This document shows positions 27,878-35,932 of a stretch of 64,000 nucleotides of DNA, one piece after another. Numbering within the stretch: position 1 is the stretch's first letter; each line of letters starts with the position of its first letter. The notes under the pieces were generated by a model. That model was not told the origin of the DNA. It saw only the letters and a program-made list of their open reading frames with translations, and ran no database searches. A program made the position numbers and the translations under genes. Source of the DNA: Nocardia miyunensis NBRC 108239 (GTDB taxonomy: Bacteria; Actinomycetota; Actinomycetes; Mycobacteriales; Mycobacteriaceae); assembly GCF_001613065.1 (NCBI RefSeq), contig NZ_BDBQ01000029.1, forward strand, positions 140,112 through 204,111, written 5' to 3'.

Positions 27878-28957
27878 GTGAGTCTCACCCTCGGAATCGT
27901 CGGCCTGCCCAACGTCGGAAAGTCCACGTTGTTCAACGCGCTGACCAAGAACGACGTGCTGGCCGCGAACTATCCGTTCGCCACCATCGAGCCGAACGTC
28001 GGCGTGGTGCCGCTGCCCGACCCGAGGCTCGACAAGCTCGCCGAGATCTTCTCCTCCGAGCGCATCGTCCCCGCGACGGTGTCGTTCGTCGATATCGCGG
28101 GCATCGTGAAGGGTGCGTCCGAGGGCGCCGGGCTGGGCAACAAGTTCCTGGCCAACATCCGTGAGGCCGACGCCATCTGCCAGGTGGTGCGTGTGTTCGC
28201 CGACGACGACGTGGTGCACGTCGACGGCAAGGTCGACCCGGCCTCCGATATCGAGGTGATCGAGACCGAGCTGATCCTCGCCGACCTGCAGACCTTGGAG
28301 AAGGCCGTCCCGCGCCTGGAGAAGGAAGCGAAGGTCAAGAAGGACCGCAAGCCGGTCGCCGACGCCGCCAAGGCCGCGCAGGAGGTTCTGAACGCGGGCA
28401 CCACTCTCTTCGCGGCAGGCTCGAAGGTGGATACCGAACTGCTGAAAGAACTTTCGCTGCTCACCACCAAACCCTTCCTCTACGTCTTCAACGCCGACGA
28501 GTCGATCCTGACCGACGAGTCTCGCGTAGCCGAGCTGAAAGCCAGTGTCGCCCCGGCAGATTCAGTCTTCCTCGACGCCAAGGTAGAAGCCGAACTCCTC
28601 GAACTCGACGACGAATCCGCCCTCGAACTCCTGGAATCCATCGGCCAAACCGAGCCAGGCCTACACGCCCTGGCCCGCGCCGGCTTCCACACCCTCGGCC
28701 TCCAGACCTACCTCACCGCAGGCCCGAAAGAGGCCCGCGCCTGGACAATCCACCAGGGCGACACCGCCCCCAAAGCCGCCGGCGTAATCCACACCGACTT
28801 CGAACGAGGCTTCATCAAGGCCGAAATCGTCGCCTACAACGATCTCATCGAGGCCGGTTCGATGGCCGCAGCCAAGGCCGCGGGCAAGGTGCGGATGGAG
28901 GGCAAGGACTACGTCATGTCCGACGGCGACGTCGTCGAGTTTCGCTTCAACGTGTAA
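27878..28957 (+). CDS. ychF: Redox-regulated ATPase YchF (Obg family)
   Basis: A 359-aa universally conserved P-loop protein that prefers ATP to GTP and associates with ribosomes. The G1 motif GLPNVGKST is at residues 8-16, with the G3 DIAGIVKGASEGAGLGNKFL, a coiled-coil insert, and the C-terminal TGS-like domain (RAWTIHQGDTAPKAAGVIHTDFERGFIKAE). The family-specific degenerate G4 is within FLYVFNADE. The length is standard. The GTG at 27878 closely follows a -10-like TAGACT. The end overlaps the convergent kinase-like gene by 11 bp. Confidence 0.95.
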   Translation: MSLTLGIVGLPNVGKSTLFNALTKNDVLAANYPFATIEPNVGVVPLPDPRLDKLAEIFSSERIVPATVSFVDIAGIVKGASEGAGLGNKFLANIREADAICQVVRVFADDDVVHVDGKVDPASDIEVIETELILADLQTLEKAVPRLEKEAKVKKDRKPVADAAKAAQEVLNAGTTLFAAGSKVDTELLKELSLLTTKPFLYVFNADESILTDESRVAELKASVAPADSVFLDAKVEAELLELDDESALELLESIGQTEPGLHALARAGFHTLGLQTYLTAGPKEARAWTIHQGDTAPKAAGVIHTDFERGFIKAEIVAYNDLIEAGSMAAAKAAGKVRMEGKDYVMSDGDVVEFRFNV

Positions 28958-29522
28958 TCGAGTTCCGATCCAACGTTTGGGTCTCGGCGGTAAGCCCACG
29001 AAACCCAGCGACGATCACTTCGACCGCCTGGTCGATGCCCCTTGCTGTATCGACGCGAAGCACTGGGGCGAGCCAAGGTTCATACGTGCGTTCCTCGACC
29101 TGTTGCCAGGTTGGGACTGTCAGTCCGTCGAGGTCGGAGGTTCGGGTTTCGATGCGTCGCTTGTGAAGTGCGCGGTCGCTGCAGATCACCTCGATGTCGA
29201 GGAGTTCGGCGTGGGCGGTCTGTGCGCAGTTCGACCATGCGTGCCTCGTGATCGACAGCGGGTTCACACTGTCGGCGATGACATCGTGTCCTGCCTCGAG
29301 GTGGTCGCGTGCGAGGGCGTAGGCGACTCGATATCCGGCATCCGGAACTGCTGTCCAACCTCCGGCTCGGTCGACCATCCCGGACGCGGTCAAGGCTGCT
29401 TCGATCGTGTCGAGTCGCAGGTGAACGGCATTGATCTCGGAGCTCAGGCGACGCGCGAGGGTGGTTTTGCCTACACCGGGGAGCCCCGACAGGGCGATGA
29501 GCGTTGCGTTCCGGGTGGGCAC
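28947..29522 (-). CDS. P-loop AAA-type ATPase / kinase-like protein
   Basis: A protein of about 191 aa with an N-terminal Walker A GLPGVGKTT, then the predicted acceptor-site segment HLRLDTIEAAL, an ADSVNPLS motif and a basic lid-like KRRIETR. This is the layout of small zeta-toxin/chloramphenicol-phosphotransferase-like kinases that phosphorylate small molecules. The substrate is unknown. The frame is open far upstream; I chose GTG at 29522 because the protein then starts immediately before the P-loop as in relatives. The composition is somewhat less GC-rich than neighbours. Confidence 0.75.
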   Translation of the reverse strand: MPTRNATLIALSGLPGVGKTTLARRLSSEINAVHLRLDTIEAALTASGMVDRAGGWTAVPDAGYRVAYALARDHLEAGHDVIADSVNPLSITRHAWSNCAQTAHAELLDIEVICSDRALHKRRIETRTSDLDGLTVPTWQQVEERTYEPWLAPVLRVDTARGIDQAVEVIVAGFRGLTAETQTLDRNSITR

Positions 29523-29637
29523 CGTCTCGATGGTACGAGCCGTGCTCGACGTCCAGCGCGGTTCGCACCGGATAACTCGGTCGACTACGCATCGTCGCGG
29601 TGACACAATTTGCGCATGATCGCTGATCGAAAGGGCT

Positions 29638-30249
29638 GTGCCTCGTAATCGGCCCGGCGTGCTACGTGCTCGAGATTCCTGTCGGCCGATGTACGGTCCG
29701 CTACCCGTATCCATCCCAGGGTTGTCCGGACGAACGGTGCGGGCCATACATCGCACGGAATTGTCGAACCTAGGATCCGAGCTCATCTATTGGGACGCAA
29801 CCGCTTCGGCGTTGCGCCGGTACCGTGATTTCGTCCGGCGCAATACGCGTTTTCCGCTGTACCCGATGCACTCGTACTGCTGGTGTCCGGACTGCTTGCA
29901 GGACGATGTCCGATACGCGCGCGATGTCCTGGAGTTCATTCACGGTGCGCTACCAGTTCGAGCGAAAGCCGAACTCATGCAAGTGGTTCGGATGCTGGAT
30001 CGAAAATTCCAGGGCCGCAGCCTGCCAGATCTTTACGGCGATCATCGCGGGCGACATCCCAAGAGGGCATGGTGGTGGCATCGGCTCGACCTGGAGAGAC
30101 CCCTTAGGTGGCCGCGCCTCATGGGAGACGTCAGCGAGGTTGTCAACATCGACCCCGCGCACGCGCATCGCGTCCACGACAGTGGGAGTACGGCTTCGGG
30201 CGACGGTAGGTTCAGCGCTGATCTCGGCGGTTGTGTTCGATGTGGGTGA
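29638..30249 (+). CDS. Hypothetical protein with CWCPDC motif
   Basis: A frame of up to 203 aa. The middle (LIYWDATASALRRYRDFVRRN, HSYCWCPDCLQDDVRYARDVLEFIHGALPVRAKAELMQ) looks genuinely protein-like, with a CxCxxC arrangement that could bind zinc and several Trp/Arg-rich helices. The last 40 codons look less natural and overlap the start of the HAD gene, so the true C-terminus may have been changed by a frameshift. The start is uncertain (GTG 29638 or ATG 29689). No family recognised. Confidence 0.5.
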   Translation: MPRNRPGVLRARDSCRPMYGPLPVSIPGLSGRTVRAIHRTELSNLGSELIYWDATASALRRYRDFVRRNTRFPLYPMHSYCWCPDCLQDDVRYARDVLEFIHGALPVRAKAELMQVVRMLDRKFQGRSLPDLYGDHRGRHPKRAWWWHRLDLERPLRWPRLMGDVSEVVNIDPAHAHRVHDSGSTASGDGRFSADLGGCVRCG

Positions 30250-30868
30250 GACGCTGGTTGATGAGACTCGGGAGTATGGGACCTGGGCGGATTGGTTGGG
30301 GGTGCCGCGGCATACGTTTTCTACGGTGTTCGGGGCCGTCATTGCTACCGGGCGGGATTATCGGGAAGCGTTTCAGGCGTTCAAGCCTGGGTTCGAGTTG
30401 AGTCGGGAGCGGCAGGCTCGGGTGGAGGCTGGGGAGGCGGAGACGTATGGGGAGGACGATCTGTACCCGGATGCGCGGCCTGCGTTGGGGAAGTTGCGGG
30501 AGATGGGGGTGTGGGTGGGGGTTGTCGGGAATCAGACCGTTCGTTCCGGGAGGATTTTGCGGAGTTTGGAGTTGCCGACCGATTTCGTTGCTACGTCGGA
30601 TGATTGGGTAGTTTCCAAGCCTGCGCTGGAGTTCTTCGTGAGGGTTGTCGAGGTGGCTCCGTGTGACACTGAGGAGATCGTCTACGTCGGCGATCGGATC
30701 GATAACGACATAGCACCGGCCAAAGCCGTGGGGATGCGTACCGCCCACATTCAGCGTGGACCGTGGGGGTGGATCCTCCGGGACACCGAAGAGGTTGCGA
30801 ACCTACCCGATTGGCGAATCAAGGGGCTCAGCGAGCTCACGGATATCGTTGCGGCAGAGAATGGTTAG
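30182..30868 (+). CDS. HAD-superfamily hydrolase
   Basis: A protein of about 228 aa: motif I FDVGETLVDE, motif II VVGNQT, a Lys in SKPALEFF (motif III) and motif IV VYVGDRIDNDIAPAKAVGM. In motif I the second Asp is replaced by Gly (DxG), so a canonical phosphatase mechanism is not assured. Codons such as GTT, TTG and GGG are unusually common here, suggesting a different origin from the core genes. Relatives start just before AVVFDVGE; the nearest codons are CTG at 30218 and GTG at 30182, the latter overlapping the preceding frame. I list the GTG. Confidence 0.75.
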   Translation: MGVRLRATVGSALISAVVFDVGETLVDETREYGTWADWLGVPRHTFSTVFGAVIATGRDYREAFQAFKPGFELSRERQARVEAGEAETYGEDDLYPDARPALGKLREMGVWVGVVGNQTVRSGRILRSLELPTDFVATSDDWVVSKPALEFFVRVVEVAPCDTEEIVYVGDRIDNDIAPAKAVGMRTAHIQRGPWGWILRDTEEVANLPDWRIKGLSELTDIVAAENG

Positions 30869-30869
30869 A

Positions 30870-31031
30870 TCATCCCACCAGCGAATTCACGGTGGTGTGC
30901 CAGTCATACAGGCGATCGGCGCGGATCGCCGGTAGGGAATCCCACTGCCGGAGGGTCTGGCGGACGGTCTTGACATCTTGCGGGACTTCAGTGGCGACGA
31001 GCGGGCATGGACCGGCGTCACGCCTGAATCC
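30870..31031 (-). pseudogene. C-terminal remnant of an unidentified protein
   Basis: The minus frame reads GFRRDAGPCPLVATEVPQDV then KTVRQTLRQWDSLPAIRADR and ends LYDWHTTVNSLVG before a TGA. It looks like authentic coding sequence with mostly G/C in third positions. A TAA at 31034-31032 immediately precedes it, and there is no in-frame start before the last few codons. It is therefore either a gene 3' end left by deletion or a chance open frame. The family is unknown. Confidence 0.35.
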
Positions 31032-31045
31032 TTACTCGGACAAGC

Positions 31046-31696
31046 TCATCCGATCCTGAAGCCGTAGCCGACGGCGCCGGGGCGGGAGTTCAGGTCGTGG
31101 AGGATGCCGGTGATGCCGGAGTACCAGAACAGGGTGGCGGGTGTGCGCGGGGTGATGACGGACATGAGCCCGACGATGCCGGTGCCCTGATAGGCCGGGG
31201 CGCCCGAGTCTCCTACGAACGAAACGGCGCAGGACTTCAAGACGTTGTTCGCGATCGCTGAGAGAGCGCCCTTGGTGGTACCGGTGATCTGGCCGTACTT
31301 GCTGATCTGACGGCCGACCACGGGGGTGCCGAAGTGGTCGAGCGCCACTCCGTTCGGGGCCACGACGGAAATGCCCACACCTCGGTCCAGCTGGATCACT
31401 GCCCAGTCGTCGGAGCCGTCGGACTGTAGGAGAGCCCATTTCGAGCTCCAAGTGGCGAAGTTGCCGATCTTCCCGATCCCGGGCGCATAGACCTTCTGGC
31501 CGCGGCGGAGCATGCAGTGTCCGGCCGTGAGAGCCACCGCTCTGCCCCGAGCGTCGTGTCCGGCGGTGGTGATGGTGCACAGGCCGATCGAGGTTCCGGG
31601 GCCGACCACTGGGGGGTGGCTTCTCGCGTGTGCGGCACCGACTCCCGGCCCTACCAGGGTGATTGTTGCGGCGATTGCGGCGATCGTTCGCCTCAC
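31046..31696 (-). CDS. Secreted trypsin-like serine protease (S1)
   Basis: A 216-aa protein. From the GTG at 31696 (GAAGGAG upstream) comes a signal peptide cleaved near AAHA. The S1 catalytic triad is visible: His in ALTAGHC, Asp in DDWAVIQLD and Ser in FVGDSGAP. Cys pairs CTITTAGH..GHC and SCAVSF suggest disulfides. It is a small, streptogrisin-like extracellular peptidase with no pro-domain evident. It is divergent from the alcohol dehydrogenase gene. Confidence 0.88.
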   Translation of the reverse strand: MRRTIAAIAATITLVGPGVGAAHARSHPPVVGPGTSIGLCTITTAGHDARGRAVALTAGHCMLRRGQKVYAPGIGKIGNFATWSSKWALLQSDGSDDWAVIQLDRGVGISVVAPNGVALDHFGTPVVGRQISKYGQITGTTKGALSAIANNVLKSCAVSFVGDSGAPAYQGTGIVGLMSVITPRTPATLFWYSGITGILHDLNSRPGAVGYGFRIG

Positions 31697-32047
31697 GGTA
31701 GCTCCTTCGCAGACCTCATCCGGTCGGGGCAGAAGTTCTCCGAGTCGATCGGGAGATTCCCAGCCGCCGTTGCCTCGAATCCTGTGACGCTTCCGGTCCA
31801 TGAGTCTTCCATGTAACTCATGCCGGGGACGCAATCCACGCCGGAGGCGGAAGCCGCCAGGTCACGGGCTCATTTTCCGCGCGAGTCGCCGAACCCGCAG
31901 CCGGTGCCGCCCGACGGCGGATAATCGGCCGGGAACAACCCCGCGAGTAGCACGAGGACCTTCGGGAGCTCAGTAAGCCGGTCCCTCCGCCGACGCCCGC
32001 GGCTCCTGGAAAGGCTCATCAACTTCCCGAGGAAAGAGAGGATGTAG
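31697..32047. other. Divergent intergenic region with inverted repeat
   Basis: 351 bp between the serine protease and the alcohol dehydrogenase. It contains the inverted repeat at 31799-31822 and no supportable gene. Promoters for both flanking genes must lie here; I see no convincing -35/-10 pair. Confidence 0.5.
31799..31822. promoter_or_regulatory. Inverted repeat CATGAGT-N10-ACTCATG, candidate operator
   Basis: Perfect 7-bp arms with a 10-base spacer, about 100 bp upstream of the protease start and 225 bp upstream of the dehydrogenase start. The geometry fits a dimeric regulator; none is encoded next to it. Confidence 0.45.
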
Positions 32048-33061
32048 ATGTCCACTCATCAGGCTGTTCACGTGCATGCCGCCGGTGAGGAGCTGAAACT
32101 GGTCGACGTCGATACGACGTCGCCGCCTCCTGACCACGTGCGTATCCAGGTCTCGGCGTGCGGGGTCTGCGGCACCGACCGGGCCTTCGTCGGCGGCGGG
32201 TTTCCGGGCATGTCCTGGCCGCTGACGCCGGGGCACGAGATCGCCGGAACCATCGCCGAGCTCGGCGCGGGTGTCGACAACTACGCCGTCGGCGATCGCG
32301 TCGCGGTGGGCTGGTTCGGCGGGAACTGCAACAGGTGCGTCCCGTGCCGCGCGGGCGACTTCATCCACTGCGAGAACATGCAGGTCCCCAGCTGGCACTA
32401 CCCCGGCGGATACGCCGAATCGGTGACCGTTCCGGCGAACGCGCTGGCCCGCGTCCCGGACGAGCTGTCACTCGCGGAGGCCGCGCCGATGGGATGCGCC
32501 GGTGTCACCACATTCCACGCGCTTCGGGAGAGTCGCGCGACGGCCGGCGACCGCGTCGCGATCCTGGGCATCGGCGGGCTCGGCCACCTCGGTGTGCAGT
32601 TCGCTCGCGCGATGGGTTTCGAGACGATCGCGATCGCCCGCGGATCGGGTAAGGCCGAGGATGCCCGCGAGCTGGGCGCACACCACTACATCGACTCGAC
32701 CGCCGGGGACGTCGGCGAGGCGTTGCGGCGACTCGGTGGCGCCCGCGTCGTCCTGGGCACGGCAGCCAGCTCGGCGGCCATGGCCGCGACGGTGGGCGGG
32801 CTCGCGCCGCGTGGCGAACTGATCACCATCGGTGTCACGGCGGACCCGCTGCCCATCAGTCCGTTGCAGCTGATCACCCCTGGAGCCAGCGTCATCGGTC
32901 ACCCCTCGGGAACCGCGCGCGACATCGAGGACACCATGCACTTCGCGGTCCAATCCGGAGTGCGCGCCCGAACGCAGGAGCTTCCGCTGGCTCGGGCCGC
33001 CGAGGCGTATGCGGATATGGAGCAGGGGCGCGCCCGATACCGCATGGTTCTGACGATCTGA
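32048..33061 (+). CDS. Zinc-dependent alcohol dehydrogenase (MDR family)
   Basis: A 337-aa medium-chain dehydrogenase. Catalytic zinc ligands are in ACGVCGTD and the GHE motif; the four structural-zinc cysteines are in CNRCVPCRAGDFIHC; the Rossmann motif ILGIGGLGHLGVQ binds NAD(P). The fold resembles AdhA/AdhP-type enzymes active on primary alcohols or aldehydes. The substrate is unassigned. The ATG at 32048 follows GAGAGG. A strong terminator follows, so it is probably monocistronic. Confidence 0.9.
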   Translation: MSTHQAVHVHAAGEELKLVDVDTTSPPPDHVRIQVSACGVCGTDRAFVGGGFPGMSWPLTPGHEIAGTIAELGAGVDNYAVGDRVAVGWFGGNCNRCVPCRAGDFIHCENMQVPSWHYPGGYAESVTVPANALARVPDELSLAEAAPMGCAGVTTFHALRESRATAGDRVAILGIGGLGHLGVQFARAMGFETIAIARGSGKAEDARELGAHHYIDSTAGDVGEALRRLGGARVVLGTAASSAAMAATVGGLAPRGELITIGVTADPLPISPLQLITPGASVIGHPSGTARDIEDTMHFAVQSGVRARTQELPLARAAEAYADMEQGRARYRMVLTI

Positions 33062-33085
33062 TCTGGCGGGCACCATAATTCGGCA

Positions 33086-33127
33086 CGGTCGGAGTGGCGC
33101 GAGTCGGGCACGCGCCACTCCCGACCG
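33086..33127 (+). terminator. Terminator after the alcohol dehydrogenase gene
   Basis: CGGTCGGAGTGGCGCG pairs with CGCGCCACTCCCGACCG around a 9-base loop, with one bulged base, giving a stem of about 16 bp. It begins 25 bases after the stop. There is no T-run. Confidence 0.75.
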
Positions 33128-33150
33128 TCAGCCTGCTTGGCGTCCTGTCG

Positions 33151-33411
33151 GCTCAACGCCCAGCCGCTCAGCACCCCAGCCACTCAGCACCCCAGCCCGC
33201 TCAACGCCCGGCCCCGGCCCGCTCAACGCAGCCCACGTAGTGCCCAGCCCGCTCAGCGTCCGGCATCCGACCGCTCGATGTCCGGCCTGCTCAACGCCCA
33301 GCCCGCGCAACGTCGAACCCGCCCGGTGCCCAGCACGTTCAACGTCCGGACGTGCTCAACGCCCAGCCGCTCGACGCCCAGCACCCTCGTCGTCCGACCC
33401 GCTCAACGCGC
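33151..33411 (-). repeat. Degenerate tandem array, about 14 units of a 15-17-bp repeat
   Basis: The consensus on the plus strand is GCTCAACGCCCAGCCC with variants such as GCTCAGCACCCCAGCC, GCTCGATGTCCGGCCT and GCTCAACGCGCGGTCG. It fills the space between the convergent dehydrogenase and fumarylacetoacetase genes. The last unit contains the stop codon of fahA, so the array has grown from, or into, the end of that gene. Confidence 0.8.
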
Positions 33412-34650
33412 GGTCGTTATTCGCCCGGTAGTTTCGCCGAAAACGAGGGGGGTTCCGTTCGGGCCGGTGGCTCGGGCGCGGAGGGTCACTTCGTCGTTGT
33501 CGCGTAGGAACGCGATTTCGGTGCCGTCGGCTAGGGAGAGCGGTTCTGTTCCGCCCCAGGTTATTTCGAGGAAGGAGCCGCGTTGTTTGGGCTCGGGGCC
33601 GGAGATGGTGCCGCTGGCGAAGAAATCGCCTGCGCGTAGGCCCGCGCCGTTGACCGTCATGTGCGCCAGCATCTGCGCCGCTGTCCAGTATGTTGCGCTG
33701 TAGGGGGCTGTCGACACCACTTCGCCGTTGAGGACGACGTCGATGTCGATGTCGAAAGCCCATGCGGGAGTGGTGGAGTCGTCCAGGTAGGGGGCCAGCG
33801 GGACGTCTCGTCGCGGCGGCGTGGTGCGGGCCCGGGCGAGAGCCGCCAAGGGAGTTACCCAGGCGGATACGGATGTGGCGAAGGATTTGGCCAGGAAGGG
33901 GCCGAGGGGAACGTATTCGAATGCCTGGATGTCGCGGGCGGACCAGTCGTTGGTGAGGGCCAGTCCGAAGACGTGGTCGTCGGCATCGGCCAGCGCGACT
34001 TTCCCCTGTGGGACAGGGGATCCCAGGACGAACCCCATTTCGACCTCGATGTCGAGTCGGCGGCTCGGGCCGAAGGTGGGCGGGCCCTCGGGTTCGGGGC
34101 GCAGGCCCTCGGGGCGCGGGATTTCGGTGCCGCTGGCCACGATGGTGCCCGCGCGGCCGTGGTAGCCGATGGGCAGGTGCTTCCAATTCGGCGTCAGCGG
34201 CGGCTGTCCGGGGCGGAAGATGCGGCCGACGTTGGACGCGTGGAATTCGTTGCCGTAGAAGTCGACGTAGTCGGCGACGGTGAACGGCAGGTGCAGAACA
34301 GTCTCGGCGAGCGGAACTGCCTCGGCGACAACGGTTTCGGCAACAGATGGGTCGGTCGATGCACGAATGATCCCGGCACGGACCCGATCCCAGGCCGCGC
34401 GGTCACGCGTGAGCAGGGTGTCGAGGTTCGCGTCATCGGTAGCCGCGACGTCCTCGGGCGCGGCACCGGCGTGACCCAGCAGGGTTGCCACGCCGAGAAC
34501 GTGATCCCCCAGGCGCACACCGAGTTTCGGGCCACTATCGGACGTCGAGAACGATCCGTACGGCAGGTGGTCGATGTCGAAACCTGTGGTGGCCAGGCGT
34601 TCGGCGGCGGTCAACGGTTCTCCTCCACGAGTTCGCTCGGCCGTGCTCAC
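33403..34650 (-). CDS. fahA: Fumarylacetoacetase
   Basis: A 415-aa enzyme that hydrolyses fumarylacetoacetate to fumarate and acetoacetate, the last step of tyrosine/homogentisate breakdown. The FAH fold is complete: metal and active-site stretches DYVDFYGNEFHASNVGRIFR, YHGRAGTIVASG, DIEVEMGFVLG, LTNDWSARDIQAFEYVPLGPF and AHMTVNGAGLRAGDFFASGTISGP. GTG at 34650 overlaps the TGA of hmgA (GTGA), so the two are coupled. The final codons and stop lie inside the tandem repeat array. Confidence 0.95.
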   Translation of the reverse strand: MSTAERTRGGEPLTAAERLATTGFDIDHLPYGSFSTSDSGPKLGVRLGDHVLGVATLLGHAGAAPEDVAATDDANLDTLLTRDRAAWDRVRAGIIRASTDPSVAETVVAEAVPLAETVLHLPFTVADYVDFYGNEFHASNVGRIFRPGQPPLTPNWKHLPIGYHGRAGTIVASGTEIPRPEGLRPEPEGPPTFGPSRRLDIEVEMGFVLGSPVPQGKVALADADDHVFGLALTNDWSARDIQAFEYVPLGPFLAKSFATSVSAWVTPLAALARARTTPPRRDVPLAPYLDDSTTPAWAFDIDIDVVLNGEVVSTAPYSATYWTAAQMLAHMTVNGAGLRAGDFFASGTISGPEPKQRGSFLEITWGGTEPLSLADGTEIAFLRDNDEVTLRARATGPNGTPLVFGETTGRITTAR

Positions 34651-35846
34651 CGGACCGTCCGTCCGGCCCACACCCAGGCGTAGACGCCGTCGTCACTGGC
34701 GGTCGCGGCCTCGCCGAGTTCGAGCGGCCGGAACGTATCGACCATCACCGCCAGCTCGTCGACGCGCTCCACGCCGATCGACGCCTCCATCGCGCCGGGC
34801 TGCGGCCCGTGCGCGTGTCCGCCGGGATGCAGTGACACAGAACCGATTCCGATACCGGAACCCTTGCGAGCCGCGTAGTCGCCGCCGACGTAGAACATGA
34901 CCTCGTCGGAGTCGACATTGGAGTGGTAGTAGGGCACCGGAATCGACTGCGGGTGATAGTCGACTTTGCGGGGCACGAAGGCGCAGACCACGAAATTGTC
35001 GCCCTCGAAGACCTGGTGCACCGGCGGCGGCTGGTGAACCTTGCCGGTGATCGGCATGAAGTCCTCGACGTTGAACGTGTACGGGTACAGACAGCCGTCC
35101 CAGCCCACGACGTCGAACGGATGGTCGGCGTAGGTGAAGCGGGTGCCGACGATCCCAGCCGTGCCGCGATGTTTCACCAGCACCTCGACATCCGTGCCAT
35201 CGGCGAGCAGCGGCTGCTCGGGGCCGTACAGATCTCGCTCACAGTACGGTGCGTGCTCCAGCAGCTGACCGAAGCGGGACAGGTAGCGCTTCGGCGGGGC
35301 GATGTGGCTGTTCCCCTCGATCGCGTACAACCGGCTGGGCCCCTCGGCCGTATCGGGTACCCAGCGGTGCGTGGTCGCCCGGGGTATGACGACGAAATCG
35401 CCTGTGCGGTAGGACAATGCGCCGAATACCGTCTCGACGACGCCGTGCCCGGACTCGACGTACACGCATTCGTCGCCGATCGCGTTGCGGTAGTACGGCG
35501 ACACCGCACCGGCCACCACGTAGCCGATCCGGATATCGCCGTTGCCCAGGACGAGCCGTCGGCCGGTGACCGCATCGATCCCGTCCGCCGCATCGACAGC
35601 GAACAGATCGTGCAGCCGCAGGTGACGCGGCTTCAGCGGATGATTCGGCTGGGTCGACTGCTCCCCCAGATCCCAGATCTCGCTGGCCACGATCGCCGAG
35701 GGAATCGTGCGGTGATAGAGCAGCGAGGAGTCGGAGGTGAACCCCTCCTCTCCCATGAGCTCCTCGTATCGGAGCGCACCCGCGTCATCGCGAAACTGCG
35801 TGTGCCGCTTGCCCGGTACCTCCCCCACGCGTCGGTAGTACGCCAT
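34647..35846 (-). CDS. hmgA: Homogentisate 1,2-dioxygenase
   Basis: A 399-aa non-haem iron dioxygenase that opens the homogentisate ring to maleylacetoacetate. The cupin-like fold shows the metal-site region YYHSNVDSDEVMFYVGGDY and LHPGGHAHGPQPGAMEASIG, with the His and Glu ligands. It resembles the shorter actinobacterial type rather than the roughly 440-aa human-like form. The ATG at 35846 is followed by fahA in one operon. No maleylacetoacetate isomerase is adjacent; in this group that step may use mycothiol and be encoded elsewhere. Confidence 0.92.
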   Translation of the reverse strand: MAYYRRVGEVPGKRHTQFRDDAGALRYEELMGEEGFTSDSSLLYHRTIPSAIVASEIWDLGEQSTQPNHPLKPRHLRLHDLFAVDAADGIDAVTGRRLVLGNGDIRIGYVVAGAVSPYYRNAIGDECVYVESGHGVVETVFGALSYRTGDFVVIPRATTHRWVPDTAEGPSRLYAIEGNSHIAPPKRYLSRFGQLLEHAPYCERDLYGPEQPLLADGTDVEVLVKHRGTAGIVGTRFTYADHPFDVVGWDGCLYPYTFNVEDFMPITGKVHQPPPVHQVFEGDNFVVCAFVPRKVDYHPQSIPVPYYHSNVDSDEVMFYVGGDYAARKGSGIGIGSVSLHPGGHAHGPQPGAMEASIGVERVDELAVMVDTFRPLELGEAATASDDGVYAWVWAGRTVR

Positions 35847-35867
35847 ACCTCACCTCGTCGCTCGACA

Positions 35868-35906
35868 GATAATGTCCGATAAACGGTCACTATGTAACCT
35901 ATTATC
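35868..35906. promoter_or_regulatory. Nested inverted repeats between hmgA and the divergent unknown gene
   Basis: GATAAT (35868) and ATTATC (35901) flank an imperfect palindrome GGTCAC-TAT-GTAACC (35885-35899). The 86-bp intergenic region is strikingly AT-rich for this genome. It is a plausible operator for the IclR regulator encoded at 36850. Confidence 0.45.
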
Positions 35907-35932
35907 GACCATAATGCGCTACAGTGTGACCC

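Noticed and set aside
33128..33310. Minus-strand 60-aa frame of repeated GVERAGVLSG-like units within the tandem array
   Set aside because: The repeat is an effect of the DNA array; no ribosome-binding site, and the unit length is not a constant multiple of three.
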